DNA from: Cunninghamella blakesleeana
Lineage: Eukaryota > Mucoromycota > Mucoromycetes > Mucorales > Cunninghamellaceae
NCBI GenBank assembly: GCA_017871115.1
Contig: JAFCIZ010000011.1
Span: forward strand, 203,501 to 267,500
Direction: 5' to 3'
Length of the DNA: 64,000 nt
The notes below the pieces were generated by a model. The model was not told the origin of the DNA, searched no databases, and saw only the letters and a program-made list of their open reading frames with translations. The position numbers were made by a program, and so were the translations under genes. Position 1 is the first letter of the stretch; each line of letters starts with the position of its first letter. Shown here piece by piece: positions 33,801 to 43,963 of the stretch.

Positions 33801-34611
33801 AATAAAACCATGCTTCAAGATTATCAACAATTAGTGAAAGACCAAGAAATACAATTAAATCACTATCAATCCAAGATTAGTCAATTAGAAATGGAACTAA
33901 AAACTAACCAACCTTTAATTGATAAAGCAGATCATTTTGAACAAAAAGTTAAACAGTTAACAAGACAAATGTTATTATGGGAAGAAGATATTTCTCATGT
34001 ACAAGAACAAAAGAAATATATTAAAGGATTATTATCTCAATGGTGGAGTATGGAAGAATTAGTGGCTAGTTTACAGCATGAAAATCAACAACTAATTTTG
34101 AAATTATCTCAAAAAGAAAATCAAATGGCTCATTATTTATCCAAACGGATAGACCCTTCTATTAATAATGCAACTACTACCACTACTACATCAACAGATA
34201 ATAATAATAATAACACTGACAACGATAATAATAATAACAATAAAAATAATAATACAATAACATCATCTTCATCTTTATCGTATGCAGATCAATTTTTTAT
34301 AAAAAATTCTTCTACTACAAACGAATTAAATGATATGAAACGTATTATTCAAGAGCTTCGTGAAAAATTAACTGAATCAGAGGTAAAAATGATACTAAAA
34401 AAGAAATATAAATACTATTATTATTATTATTTTGGATTATTCTTCTTATTTATATATATTTTCTTTTTTTGTAAAATATATATATATATATATATATATT
34501 TATTCATGTCAGATGGAAAAAATGAAATATCAGGCCGAGTTAGAAATATATAAATCACAACATCAAGCTGAATCACCATTAAAAAAGGAAGTGGAAGAAG
34601 AAGAGGAATAA
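30882..34611 (+). CDS. TSC1: Hamartin/TSC1 homologue
   Basis: Exons 30882-34382 and 34513-34611 (intron 34383-34512, GTAAAA/CAG, phase 0), 1199 aa. Conserved hamartin helical-repeat region from about residue 245 to 660 with LLPILGPQRFFTTFWYTKVI, LLPRICTSLQPYLPKLFYIFARAISWD, and FTALYGLYPCQFLHFLHKPYLYF. A long coiled coil follows (about 865-1167, finishing in exon 2 as EMEKMKYQAELEIYK). Hamartin scaffolds TSC2, the GAP for Rheb, restraining TORC1 at the lysosome/vacuole; fission yeast has it, budding yeast does not. Insertions rich in Asn, Thr and Ser (residues 68-165, 215-230, 1085-1130) are low-complexity expansions. Reading through the intron would give a Tyr/Phe/Ile tail, clearly wrong; the splice restores heptad-like sequence. 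Confidence 0.88.
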
Positions 34612-34765
34612 TTAAAAAAATGTAGTTTTTTTTTAAAAAAGAGTATTTATATTTGTATAACATAATAATTAAATAAAGAAAAAGTATTTTTTATTATAAT
34701 TGGTGTTGTTATTATTGAATTCATCCTGTTTTATAATCCCTTTTTATTATTTCGTTTTTTTATTC

Positions 34766-35751
34766 TCATTTTTTATGCTGCGTTTGTATACATTCTGCTG
34801 TTGTTACAATTTGGACCCCTTGAGCTTCTAATTCAGCAAATGTCTTTAATTTGTCTTGAGGTACTACGGCTTCAGTAGCATCACTAACCAAATATGTTTT
34901 AAAGCCAAATTTCACAGCATCAATGCATGTATATTTAATACAATAATCAGTTGCCAATCCACATATCACTAAACAATCCACATTTTTTTCATATAATTTC
35001 TTGGCTAATGGTGTAAACGAATGATATTGGTTATCTGCAAACCCACTATAGCTGTCTATATAAGGATTGGTACCTTTGTGCACAGTATCATCGATATAAG
35101 GAACTAATTCTGAAACAATCTTGGCCCCCTCACTGCCTTGCTATTAAAACATATAAATAAAATGATAAAAATAATGATGAGTAAGGAAAAAAAAATCAAT
35201 CGCACCATCAACGTATATATAAAAAAAAAAGAAAGTATTGCTCCTATTTTTTTTATTATTTTATTTTTCATTTTATATTTTTTTTATATGTGTATATCCA
35301 CTTACAATACAATGGTCTGGCCATAAAGTTTGTTGAGAAGTTACACCATGATACACGAGTTCAACAGAGTCTACAAAAGGTTTCTTATTTTCATGATTGG
35401 AAGCAAAGCTTTTATGATCTTTAGGGTGCCAATCCTGGGTAGCAATAATGAATCCATTTTCAGCTTTTACCTTATGAATTAGTTTAATAACATGAGGAAG
35501 AATACCACTGGATTTTTGTACCGGTAAAGACCCGTTTTCTAAAAAATCATATTGAATATCCACTATCACTAAGGCTATGTTTTTGGAAGTTGTAAAAGGT
35601 AACGCCTATTTTAAAACAAGATAGAAATCAGATAAAAAAAAAAAAAAAGAAAAAGGAAAAGAAAAAGGAAAATGAAGAATAATATGTAAGTTTTAGTATA
35701 TGTATATATATATATATATATAATAGAGTACGAAATATATATATTTACCAT
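34766..35751 (-). CDS. PNC1: Nicotinamidase (isochorismatase family), three exons
   Basis: Exons (minus) 35749-35751, 35306-35605, 34766-35140; introns have GTAAAT and GTAAGT donors and TAG acceptors; all phases close, giving 225 aa. The enzyme deamidates nicotinamide to nicotinate in the NAD salvage pathway. Catalytic triad as in yeast Pnc1: D17 (IVDIQYDF), K123 (VHKGTNP) and C168 (GLATDYCIKY). Metal-binding residues are visible in TQDWHPKDH and WPDHC. KGTNPYIDSYSGFADN is the family hallmark. Oddity: the first coding exon consists of the ATG alone, directly followed by the donor (ATG|GTAAAT); exon 2 starts ALPFTTSKN. This start was chosen because the second exon has no ATG upstream of the catalytic Asp. 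Convergent with TSC1. Confidence 0.92.
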
Positions 35752-36355
35752 TGCTATTTGTTTTTATATTTTTTTAGAAAAAAAGGTATGGGAAAGAGAA
35801 AAGGGAAAAAAGGATGGATTTTTTTTTTCATCTAAATAGTTGATTATGTTTAAAACTCCGGAGTTTTTCTATATATTTTATCAAAGCCCTTAAAAAACCT
35901 ATATGGCGTAGAATTAATTCTATAAAATAAATAGTTTAGTTTAGTAGTAAACCAAAATAAAACAATAAAATTAAAGAACAAAATAATAAAAAATCGTGAT
36001 TGCAAAATAATAATCGAATTCAATAAAACGTTAAAAAAGTAATATTGGAAAAAGCACACTTTTTATTAAAAAACTGAACTTAGCTTACACTATTTTTTAA
36101 ACTCAACACAGCATATACCAATTAAAAGATTTATTTATGCAACACAATGATTTATCCATCCGTTCAATGTTTTTATTAATATATATGAAATGTGTTATCA
36201 ACTAAATAATATTATCAGTAAAGCAAGCTGATTAATTCTTTAATTGTAAATTCAATTCCATAATTGTTACTCTTTTTTTATTAAAGCAGTCATGTAGGGA
36301 TATACCAGAAAGGTATGGTAGTGTAGATACATGAGTACAGGCTGTTATTAAGTAA

Positions 36356-36390
<35 letters not shown>

Positions 36391-36470
36391 TATTTATTTA
36401 TATATATATATTTATTTATTTATATGTATCATACTGAATCACCTTTTTATGGTATTCTGATATTTATTTT
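35752..36470. other. Intergenic, AT-rich
   Basis: Presumed nicotinamidase promoter followed by AT-rich DNA with a (TA)n/TTTA-rich satellite-like stretch at 36355-36425. No gene is seen. Confidence 0.45.
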
Positions 36471-37700
36471 TAATTCAAAGTTTAAATTTATTCCATGATG
36501 GTAAAATTAAATTATATCTATTCCCATCTTTAGTCACTTTACAATTAAATAATATACCCTTGTAATCAGGCAGTGTTAAGCTCTCTACTAAATACGCAAG
36601 ATGCCCTTCGGATATACTAGTTTCATGTTTTATTGATTATAATTTCCATAATGAACTAATTCTTTATACAAGATGAAAAATCAATATGTAAAAAACAAGT
36701 TCTATTGTTGAGCCTTGTCGAAATATCGAAATAAGAACCAAGTATGTATTTTAAAAGCATTCCATGACTCTTTATTTCTCTCTCAATAGAATGATAAAGT
36801 ATAATTAGTATATCGCCGTATGAAATTTTTAAAAATCCATAAACCATTTTCATTTCCATTCTAGTTTTACTGTGAAGTAAATAAATGGGTAAATAAAAAA
36901 AACAAATACCATTGCTCCTTAGAGGTAAATCCAAGTTATAAATAGTATTTTTTAAAGTTTCTTCTTACTTTTTTATTGATCATCACAACCATGAAGGCTG
37001 TTCAAACATACTTTTCACTTATAAGTATCAGACGACCTTGTAAATATTTGCTGACTTTTCCATAAATATCCTTATTTAAATTCGCCCTATCAGAATATAA
37101 GTTGATGTTCTCCAAGTTTAATGTGTACGCAAATAGTTTTTTTTTAAAAAAAAATAGATACATTGACTCACTTAAATAGTCTCTAATCAGAGATATGAAA
37201 TGCATTTTAATCAGGTTCCTGCGAAATAAGTAATAGAGTTCTTGTAAATTGTTTGTCTAAACTCGGTAGTATGGACTATATAATTAGGTATCCACACAGA
37301 AAATTTTTCTACTTCATTCCAATGGTATATTATGCCAATATACTGCACGTATTAAACATATTTTTTTTTTCTTACATAATTTACGAAACCTTTCGTTGAC
37401 TATATAATATCAATAATTATATTAAATATTTTTACACAATTTTTAAAAAAAATGTAAAATATATCAAAAAAAGAGAAACTTGAAAAATGCTTTTAATAAA
37501 AGCAACAATAATGTATTTTGTCTTTCCTTCATAATATGGCAAGTTATTCTTGAAAAGTCTTTATGAACTAATAAGCTGTTGTGAAAGCATTTCAATATTG
37601 AATCTCAGTCTCGTAGTATTAGTAAATACCACTTGCTCTAATATAACTGGATTCTCTATCAAATATCGTTTCTTTTTTGCCTTGATACTAAAACAATAAT
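36471..37700 (-). pseudogene. Coding-like relic of unknown family
   Basis: Minus-strand frames contain several protein-like patches broken by stops and frameshifts. These are an ILEQVVFTNTTRLRFNIEML patch near 37600, EVEKFSVWIPNYIVHTTEF near 37290, the frame 37205-37002 (LENINLYSDRANLNKDIYGK), the frame 36934-36656, and a C-terminus-like GHLAYLVESLTLPDYKGILF ending in a stop near 36480. The order is colinear, suggesting one decayed gene, possibly F-box/LRR-like, but no family motif is certain. Could also be several exons of a poorly modelled gene. Confidence 0.3.
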
Positions 37701-37977
37701 AGTTAAACTAGTTGTTTGTCTCTCTCTCTCTCTCTTTCTTTTTCTTAATATAAAAAATGAAATAGAAAAGTTTTTTGGCAGTAAAAAAGGGGCTATAGTT
37801 TATTATAAAGCAATTTTCCTGACTCAGTATCGGAGTTTAAAGTATATTCAGCCCACACTTTTAAGGGTATGACCTTAAAGTTTATCTCTTTTTCTAAAAC
37901 TTTATTTTTATTTTTATTTTTATCTTCATTTTCTTTATTCTCATTATTTTTACGTATTGTAAATAATAATAATATAT

Positions 37978-40251
37978 ATGAACTTCTTTCCAAATGAAAT
38001 ATTAGAGCATATATTTACTTATTTATCACATTGGAATAAAACACAGTGTGCCTTAGTTGATAAAAAATGGAATGATATACTACGCTTACCTTTATTTTAC
38101 AAAACCATTACTATATACAATTCAAAACAACTTGAAAAGTTTATTCAAATGGCCACCACAGTATATATAAACCAGCACTTGGTCGGCTTCTTTGTAGAAA
38201 ATTTACTACTTGAAGGTTATTGTAACGGATTGGAAGACAATCAAGACATAATACCTCTTATAAGACGTTTAAATGCAGCCTGTCCTAATGTGAATTATAT
38301 CGATAGTATATTATCAGTCTATGGTCATTCCCCTTATGATTTTTCTTTATGGCCAAACTTAAAAATAATCCCTGGATGGGTCCAAAATCGCGATAAAAAT
38401 TGGTATCAACGTATAAGCAATCATAATAATAAATATACGAGTCTTGAATTTAATATAAATAATAACATGATCATTCAATTACATCCATCAACCGAAAAAG
38501 TAGAAGAAGAAGAAAAACAGGACGATACAAAATTAATTTTATTTGAAAAAGATCAGCATACGGAACTACGAAAATTAACAGATTACCCAATAGCAAAACA
38601 TTATTTAAATATCCATGATATTAACGACAATGATAGAATCGACATAATAATCAACAATGAAGAATATACCCATTATAGCGGCTCCATCATGTCCTTCTCA
38701 ATAAAAGTAAAGACAAATTTTATGCATTTGAAGGATCTGACAATTGGCTTTCAACAATGTGCTTATTATATATATTGTTTTGGAGAAGAAATCAGATTTG
38801 AAATGGATGAACGTACATTAGAAAATATCCACCAATCATGTCCTCAATTAGAATCGCTCGCTCTTAAAGATATTGTCATAAATATTTCCAACCAATATAT
38901 ACAGCATAAACTATTATCATCGCCAGCATCATCAGATTTATTCATGTATCGGCCATGCCGTTCCTTAAAAAAACTGACTTTACATCAACTCTCTCCCCAG
39001 CACCCTTATTGTTTTGACTATTTTTCAAAAAAATACCCACAATTAACAACTCTCAACATGCAATTAATAATATTAACTTGGGATAATGAGAGCACAGCCT
39101 TTAATAAAGAATGCGAATTGGCATTAATGGATATGGTTACCCATTATCCTAATTTATCTTCCTTATCAGTCGGTATGATGGATCCAACATTTGATTCTAT
39201 GGCATCACTTCATTGGATAGAGCCTTTTTGGAACCATTCTATTTTTTTAAAATGGTTAAGCCAAAATCCAACACAGCTAAGGTCTTTAGCTTATCCTTTT
39301 TCATTCCATACTATAGAAAAGAATAATGATAATAACAATGGTTTAATAAATAAATATAATAGATTTTTACCTCTTCCTTTGGATACGTCTGATACAAATA
39401 ATGGCAATACTGATGGTCATGAAAATGAAGAAGAGAGTGAAATTAAACAACGCTATGCATATCTAGATTATTTAAACGAGCTAAACTTGGTCAATGAATT
39501 CAATTCGAATGAAACATATCATTATCTTTTTTATATAAAGGAAATAAAGCACTATACAAACTTTTTAAACCTTACCTCACTCCATTTAAAACATTTTGGC
39601 TTGGCATTTGGAAAATGGAAAGCAAAACGTGGGCCGCTTGATATATATTCTTGGTTAAAATTGTTTCCAAATTTAAAACGGTTACAATTAGATAACGTAT
39701 TAAATATCAATATGGATAACAACGACGTCGACGATGATATCGATAAAGGCAACAATAAAAAAATAGAAAAACGCAATATACCAATAAAACAATCAAGTCA
39801 AAATAAAACTTTTCCACTAAAAGAACTTGTTTTAAAAAACTGTACTATCAGAACCATTAATGGATTAGCTAATTTAAGTGATGCATGTCCACACCTACAT
39901 ATATTAAAATTTGAAAAAGTTGAATTTATTACAAGTCAAGAAGAAGAAAAAGAAAAAGTGAAATACCAAGGCTCACCTTATTTATCATTGTATGAAAAAG
40001 ACTATCCAGATCAATATGGACAATGGCGTATTCTTGATATAATTGCACCTCGTTGGGAATTAGATGAATTAGTAATACATAATGTCTCTACTCGACTTGG
40101 TCGAATTCCTTTAGCTTATCCTCCAAAGGAATTAATGATTCAAGCACCTAGATATAAAAGAACATACACTTCATCAAAAAATATGCATTGTAAAAAAAAT
40201 ATTAGAATAGTAATGAATTGTAAATATGTGGATTTGGTGAATTTTATATAA
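37978..40251 (+). CDS. F-box/LRR protein (copy 5)
   Basis: 757 aa, intronless. F-box at residues 3-45 (FFPNEILEHIFTYLSH, Trp31 in KKWND). LRR-like repeats follow with MDERTLENIHQSCPQLESL, FDYFSKKYPQLTTLNM, YSWLKLFPNLKRL, NGLANLSDACPHLHIL and LDELVIHN. C-terminus is IRIVMNCKYVDLVNFI. More distant from the 5-22 kb cluster and closest in the window to the gene at 61290, which shares IYNxKQxxxFIxMATT after the F-box but has an intron there. Acidic/Asn-rich low-complexity inserts occur mid-protein. Presumed SCF adaptor. Confidence 0.85.
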   Translation: MNFFPNEILEHIFTYLSHWNKTQCALVDKKWNDILRLPLFYKTITIYNSKQLEKFIQMATTVYINQHLVGFFVENLLLEGYCNGLEDNQDIIPLIRRLNAACPNVNYIDSILSVYGHSPYDFSLWPNLKIIPGWVQNRDKNWYQRISNHNNKYTSLEFNINNNMIIQLHPSTEKVEEEEKQDDTKLILFEKDQHTELRKLTDYPIAKHYLNIHDINDNDRIDIIINNEEYTHYSGSIMSFSIKVKTNFMHLKDLTIGFQQCAYYIYCFGEEIRFEMDERTLENIHQSCPQLESLALKDIVINISNQYIQHKLLSSPASSDLFMYRPCRSLKKLTLHQLSPQHPYCFDYFSKKYPQLTTLNMQLIILTWDNESTAFNKECELALMDMVTHYPNLSSLSVGMMDPTFDSMASLHWIEPFWNHSIFLKWLSQNPTQLRSLAYPFSFHTIEKNNDNNNGLINKYNRFLPLPLDTSDTNNGNTDGHENEEESEIKQRYAYLDYLNELNLVNEFNSNETYHYLFYIKEIKHYTNFLNLTSLHLKHFGLAFGKWKAKRGPLDIYSWLKLFPNLKRLQLDNVLNINMDNNDVDDDIDKGNNKKIEKRNIPIKQSSQNKTFPLKELVLKNCTIRTINGLANLSDACPHLHILKFEKVEFITSQEEEKEKVKYQGSPYLSLYEKDYPDQYGQWRILDIIAPRWELDELVIHNVSTRLGRIPLAYPPKELMIQAPRYKRTYTSSKNMHCKKNIRIVMNCKYVDLVNFI

Positions 40252-40520
40252 ATAAATACTATTTAAATTGTAATGAATAAATATAATTTTAATAAAATAT
40301 AAAGTTAAATCTTTAAAATAGAATTGTTGTTGGCTACAAAAAAAAAAATGAAGTCTCTTTTATTTATATCTGAAAATCATAGCATAAATAAAAACCACAC
40401 ATTTCTAGGGGTCATTTTTTTTATTTTACATATTATAAATATAAAAAAAATTGGAAAAACATAAAAAAATATTGATATTATATAATATATAATAATAATG
40501 ATAATATATAGTGATAATAT

Positions 40521-40561
<41 letters not shown>

Positions 40562-41547
40562 TATTTGATGAATAATAAAAACAGCATTTTATAAAAAAAG
40601 GAAACCAGGAAAACATAAACTAATTGGAATCTCTTTACGAATTTAAGTTTGAGCATATTCACATGGCGCTGTCATATCTACTTTAGTTTGAAGAGAAAAA
40701 TAGCCGTATTTATTAAATACGTATTATCTACCTAATATCCATTAATATATATATATTTGAGTATAGTTACCGAAAATTAGTGCGCATATGAGATTACAAG
40801 TGCATGATATTCTTTTTTTTTTTTTTTGTATTAAGTGCATGATACTTTAACAACATATAAAAATACAATTAGCGAAATAAAAAATAAGAAATAAAAATCA
40901 AACTTTTATATAAAAAAAGACTCATGGGAAAATAAAAATAAGAAATGTAGGTATGCGCATAATTTTAAGGTAAAGAATTAAGACGGATTTTCAACCTACA
41001 TATCCCATGCAGTTATAAATTAATCCACAAGTTTATTCAATTGAGGGTTTTTATACCACTAGTTTACCCAGACTCGCCAGCAAAAAATAAAAATAGAAGT
41101 ACACCCTGAAATATTTAGTTTTTTTTCTATTTTTCTTTTCTTGTCCTTAATTTTATTTTTTCTCTCATATATGAACTATGTCCATTTAAAACTTTATAAT
41201 AGTGTGGCCATATTTCATTTTTATGTCATTTTTATTTATATTTTTAATATAAACTTAGACTCGATTTTAGGCGAATTTTTTTATAAAATATACTAAAGTT
41301 CTCAAAAAGGAATAAATATGGATAGTTTACTTTTAGAATAGTTTAATTAAATAATAAGAATAAAAAATACAATAAATAAAAGATAGTTTTTGAAAGTGTT
41401 CAACAAGTGTCAAAATAATGGAGATATTTATTAGAATATGACAGTATTAGGTTTTGAGAATTTTAAAACTCAACATACTCTAAAAATTTTTTCACGTACC
41501 TTTTTCCTCCTCCCTCCCTTTTTTTTAAAAATATATATATAAAGAGT
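40252..41547. other. Intergenic, with direct repeats flanking poly(T)
   Basis: An (ATA/ATT)n microsatellite lies at about 40526-40561. The 12-mer AAGTGCATGATA occurs at 40798-40809 and 40833-40844 on either side of a T-rich run, resembling a target-site duplication around a reversed poly(A) tail. No gene is seen; the last 100 bp are the presumed promoter of the hydrolase. Confidence 0.45.
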
Positions 41548-42630
41548 ATGGAAAAAGATATTCATGTTCATTCACCTTCTAAAGGTCAATCAAATAAAAA
41601 ACCAGTACCTCAATCCTCAAAGTTTAAATTAAAGTTTAAATATGCAGCTAGTCCAGATGGTGTTGATACAAATATCTTGTTATTACTACATGGTTTAGGC
41701 GATACATTACAGCCTTTTTTTAATTTAGGCAACAAGTTACAACTACCACAAACTGCTGTCATGGCTATTCAAGCACCTGAACTTATTCCTCTTATGGGTG
41801 AATGTTATCAATGGTATCCGAGCTTTAATATGATGACAGGAGAAGGTAAAATACATATAAATAATTTCTAAAAGTATTTTTTTATATATATTTATAAAGA
41901 AGGAAATACGAGTAATGATAAAAGTCAAGTTTTTCTAAAGCCATTACTTGTTTTTTAAATATATATTTATAAAGAACTCTCACCTTCTCATCCAGAACAA
42001 AAAAAAGGTATTATTACAACAGGGAAATTATTAACTGAGCTGATTCAACATTTAATCCAAGATTGCCATTATCAAGCACAACATATCTTTTTATTCGGCT
42101 TTTCACAAGGTGGGACAGTTGCTTTGAATCAAGTTTTACAAGGTCCTATAAGAAATCTAGGCGGCGTGGTTAGCATTGCTGGATATGAACCTTTTCTTTC
42201 CTCCTCTCAATTACCTTCTGTCAAGTATGATGGCCCTATATTGGTTCTTCAAGGTGAAAAAGATCCTGTTATTGGATCAAAAGCTAATGGTGAAAAATTG
42301 GTAAGATGCAAAAGAAGTATGAGAAAAAACGAAAAGGAAAAAGAAAAGGGAAGACAACTAGAGATACATCATCGAGAATGAATAAAAAAATTTTAATTTT
42401 TGTATCTATATTTTTACTTTTAGTTCTCTCAAATTAAAAATGCATGTACATCAACTAATAATAATAGTGATCGATTACAACAAGTATTCATTCCTAATAA
42501 ATCAGAACATAGTATGCCATCTAATCAATCAGAATGGAGATATATACATGCATTTTTTGCAAAACATATGCCTAGAAGAAATTTACAATTGGAAAAAATG
42601 TCGGATGTTTATGAAATTCAACTCAATTAA
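41548..42630 (+). CDS. Acyl-protein thioesterase/carboxylesterase-like hydrolase
   Basis: Exons 41548-41845, 41975-42300, 42424-42630 (GTAAAA/AAG, GTAAGA/TAG), 276 aa. Alpha/beta hydrolase of the phospholipase/carboxylesterase family: oxyanion strand LLLLHGLGDTLQPFFNLG, nucleophile S143 in GFSQGG, acid D196 in LQGEKDPVIG, and H237 in KSEHSMP. All three catalytic residues come together only when the introns are removed, which validates the model. The N-terminal extension of about 30 residues (Lys/Ser/Pro-rich) and length exceed the usual 220-230 aa of APT1/Lyplal enzymes. The LQPFFNLG text after HGLGD fits the less studied fungal subgroup rather than classical APT1. Likely cytosolic esterase or depalmitoylase; substrate unknown. 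Confidence 0.85.
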
Positions 42631-42913
42631 ATCTGACAACAATGACAACAATGATAACTCCACACACCTCCTTTTTTTCGAATATGGAAATTAGATAGAA
42701 TACGTGCCTTGCCATTCTAAAAAAAAAAAAAAAAAAAAAAAATTAATATAACTATATTTGATTATTCATCTATATATTTTTTATTCATTGTATATATAAA
42801 GGTTTTACATTTTGTATCTTTTTTTTTTTTCTTTTTCTTTCATTTTATATATCATTTATTTTTTATTTTTATTTTTTTAAAAAAAGATTCAAACAATAAT
42901 TTAAATTATAAAG

Positions 42914-43108
42914 ATGGTGAATGTATATACTTTTGCAACAATGATCTTGGCTTTATTTACCGTAGTTCAAAGTTTACCAACCTATACTCAAGATGCTCAA
43001 GATTTAAAATACTCAGCATGCATTGTTAGAAGCAATGATTCTAAAGAATCTATTCTCGACATTACTAGAAAATGTTATAAAGAAGCTACTGGTGCTACTT
43101 TGGAATAA
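42914..43108 (+). CDS. Small secreted protein, two cysteines
   Basis: 64 aa: signal peptide at 1-20 (VNVYTFATMILALFTVVQS), mature part of about 44 residues with C36 and C54 and a charged C-terminal half (SKESILDITRKCYKEATG). ATG is in AAAGATGG context, with TATATATAAAG about 120 bp upstream. A 22-nt poly(A) and T-rich pyrimidine tracts precede it. No family is recognised; it does not share the CWxCC plan of the peptides near 23 kb. A single disulfide is possible. Confidence 0.6.
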   Translation: MVNVYTFATMILALFTVVQSLPTYTQDAQDLKYSACIVRSNDSKESILDITRKCYKEATGATLE

Positions 43109-43963
43109 AATTATTCAATTAATGGATTTTTTAATTATCTTCAATTTGCCTTTTAATTACCTATTTTTAATATTAGTACGTACTTGTGTACTCAAAAAAA
43201 AAAAATACATTTGCATATATCTATTTATTTTCCCCTAGATTATTCAAGCATAGTCAGTCATATACCAATTTTAATTTATTTTTATAATAATAAAATATAT
43301 ATATACACATAGTTATTTATTCGTTTTATTGTTATATATTGATATCTTTTTTATGATTAAATAGTCAAAATGCATAAAGAAACGCGAGCTGAGTTAACAT
43401 GAATAAATGTCTAAGTTTGGAAATATTGGACAAGATGGATAAAAACAAAAGTAAAATTAGTACATGTATAAATATAAAAAATAACAACTATTTTATGAAA
43501 AATTAAGCATAATAAAAAATAGAATACGGATAATTAAAATAAAAATATACAAAGTTATATTAATAAAAAAAAAATCTTTTTTCGAAAATTAGAAAACATG
43601 TTGGTATGTACATAGTTCAATTTTTAGCGAAAGAAATTTATTTATATATTTTTAATCGAAAAATGAAAAACTTGTCCACATTCAAAATATGACAAGTCAA
43701 AAACAAAAAAAAAAATCGAATTATATTTTAAATCATATATACGAAAACGATAATGGGTTTACCTAGTGTACTTGTATATATATTAAAAAAAAGAGAAAGC
43801 TTTTTAAGTGACCGGGGTTCTGAATTATTCATTTTTTTATAAACTACGGCGCATTGATTTTTTTCCTTTCTTTTTCCGCTAATTTTTTTTTACTCATAAA
43901 TATACTTTTTAAAATAATATTATTGTTTTTTAATATTAAAATACATGCTTCTAAAAATAAATT
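43109..43963. other. Intergenic
   Basis: AT-rich spacer between the small secreted-protein gene and the G-patch gene, with a (TA)n stretch near 43295-43306. Nothing else is recognised; short ORFs here are low-complexity. Confidence 0.5.

Noticed and set aside
34383..34553. Read-through C-terminus of TSC1 rich in Tyr, Phe and Ile
   Set aside because: This is intron sequence with a (TA)n run; splicing 34383-34512 restores coiled-coil text and a Glu-rich end.
40377..40616. Poly-Tyr/Ile reverse-strand ORF
   Set aside because: Translation of a trinucleotide microsatellite.
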